From NCBI GenBank assembly GCA_913049615.1, contig CAJWZI010000072.1, positions 1 to 7,006 on the forward strand: a DNA stretch of 7,006 nt. Reading direction: 5' to 3'. Source of the DNA: an uncultured Alphaproteobacteria bacterium. Its GTDB lineage: Bacteria > Pseudomonadota > Alphaproteobacteria > GCA-2731375. The notes below the pieces were generated by a model. It was not told where the DNA came from, made no database searches, and worked only from the letters and a program-made list of their open reading frames with translations. Positions 6,606-7,006 of this stretch are shown here, piece after piece. The first letter of the stretch is position 1, and each line of letters begins with the position of its first letter. A program made the position numbers and the translations under genes.

Positions 6606-7006
6606 ATGCGGCATGTTGGTCTGACCCAGCGTGTGGACAGGATCACGGGCCGGGGTGAGCGGCGTGACGGGCTCGATCAACGTTGGCACGACGTTTTTGC
6701 AAAATTGGGGGCGATGATCGTACCCTTGCCTAATGCGGCAATGGGCGCCGGTCATTTGTTGGACGCTTTGAATTTGGAGGCGATCGTTCTTACTGGTGGT
6801 AACGACGTGGCCCAGGCACCTCAGGCCGCTAACGTGGCACCGGAACGGGATCGGCTGGAGCGGGATTTGATAGACGTTTGTCTGGATCGGGATATTCCGC
6901 TGCTGGGCGTATGCCGGGGCATGCAGATGATGAATGTGGCTTTGGGCGGGCATCTGGGCCGAACGGAAGGTCATGCGGGCGTCGAACACCCCATCACCGT
7001 AGCTAA
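6606..7006 (+). CDS. Class I glutamine-amidotransferase-like hydrolase (peptidase C26; possibly gamma-glutamyl-CDP-amidate hydrolase type), 5' part
   Basis: The frame from ATG 6606 stays open to the window end (133 complete codons), so the gene continues beyond it. The protein opens MRHVGLTQRVDRITGRGERR, then LDQRW (23-27), a VPLPN strand (39-43), AIVLTGGND (59-67), APERDRLERDLID (78-90) and IPLLGVCRGMQMMN (97-110). Cys103 is in the nucleophile elbow of the class I amidotransferase fold. GH and H in EGHAGVEHP (121-129) follow as in C26 hydrolases; the catalytic His/Glu pair would lie outside the window. Generic annotation would be gamma-glutamyl-GABA hydrolase family (PuuD-like). The GLTQR...ERRD...LDxRW start and short spacing instead recall Campylobacter Cj1417, from memory. 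An in-frame ATG at 6570 would add 12 residues but starts 5 nt after the tRNA. No clear ribosome site precedes 6606. Confidence 0.75.
   Translation, partial: MRHVGLTQRVDRITGRGERRDGLDQRWHDVFAKLGAMIVPLPNAAMGAGHLLDALNLEAIVLTGGNDVAQAPQAANVAPERDRLERDLIDVCLDRDIPLLGVCRGMQMMNVALGGHLGRTEGHAGVEHPITVA

Overview
The window reads as a chromosomal segment of an alphaproteobacterium, probably from the Rhodospirillales or a related group. The best evidence is the methionine aminopeptidase (an N-terminus opening MNYMAAE and an ending of the SAQFEHSLGVT...SPKGLHKPPY type), the short CinA-type protein, and the sfsA-map pair divergent from it. This placement rests on remembered family signatures, not on a search. 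GC content is moderate, and nearly all the sequence is coding. There is no IS element, CRISPR array or phage gene.

Left part (1-1904, + strand): the last 55 codons of a HyuA-type hydantoinase/oxoprolinase subunit, then a complete HyuB-type subunit whose GTG start overlaps the hyuA stop. Together they should form one ATP-dependent amidohydrolase or carboxylase-like enzyme of unknown substrate. Middle left (1897-4266, - strand): in transcription order sfsA (nuclease family), map (methionine aminopeptidase, 19 nt downstream) and, after an 86-nt gap, a two-hotdog-domain protein of unknown function. The 3' end of the last gene overlaps the 3' end of hyuB by 8 bp.

Middle right (4370-6314, + strand): divergent from sfsA comes a CinA-type molybdopterin-binding-fold protein without the C-terminal PncC domain. 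It is followed by a YfcG-type (Nu-class) glutathione transferase and a YbaK/EbsC-type aminoacyl-tRNA deacylase. The last two share a TTGA stop/start junction and are probably translationally coupled.

Right end (6315-7006): an AT-rich spacer, a good sigma70-type promoter and a complete class II tRNA-Ser(GCU) with encoded CCA. Then comes the 5' part of a class I glutamine-amidotransferase-like gene cut by the window edge. Its N-terminal signature (GLTQR, ERRD, LDQRW, TGGND) is closer to the gamma-glutamyl-CDP-amidate hydrolase type (Campylobacter Cj1417) than to PuuD. This is the most interesting lead, because that enzyme belongs to phosphoramidate decoration of surface glycans and the gene lies directly beside a tRNA gene. 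The rest of the window looks like ordinary housekeeping and catabolic genes.

Several starts were moved from the longest possible ORF to a later ATG: map, sfsA, the cinA-type gene and the GST gene.
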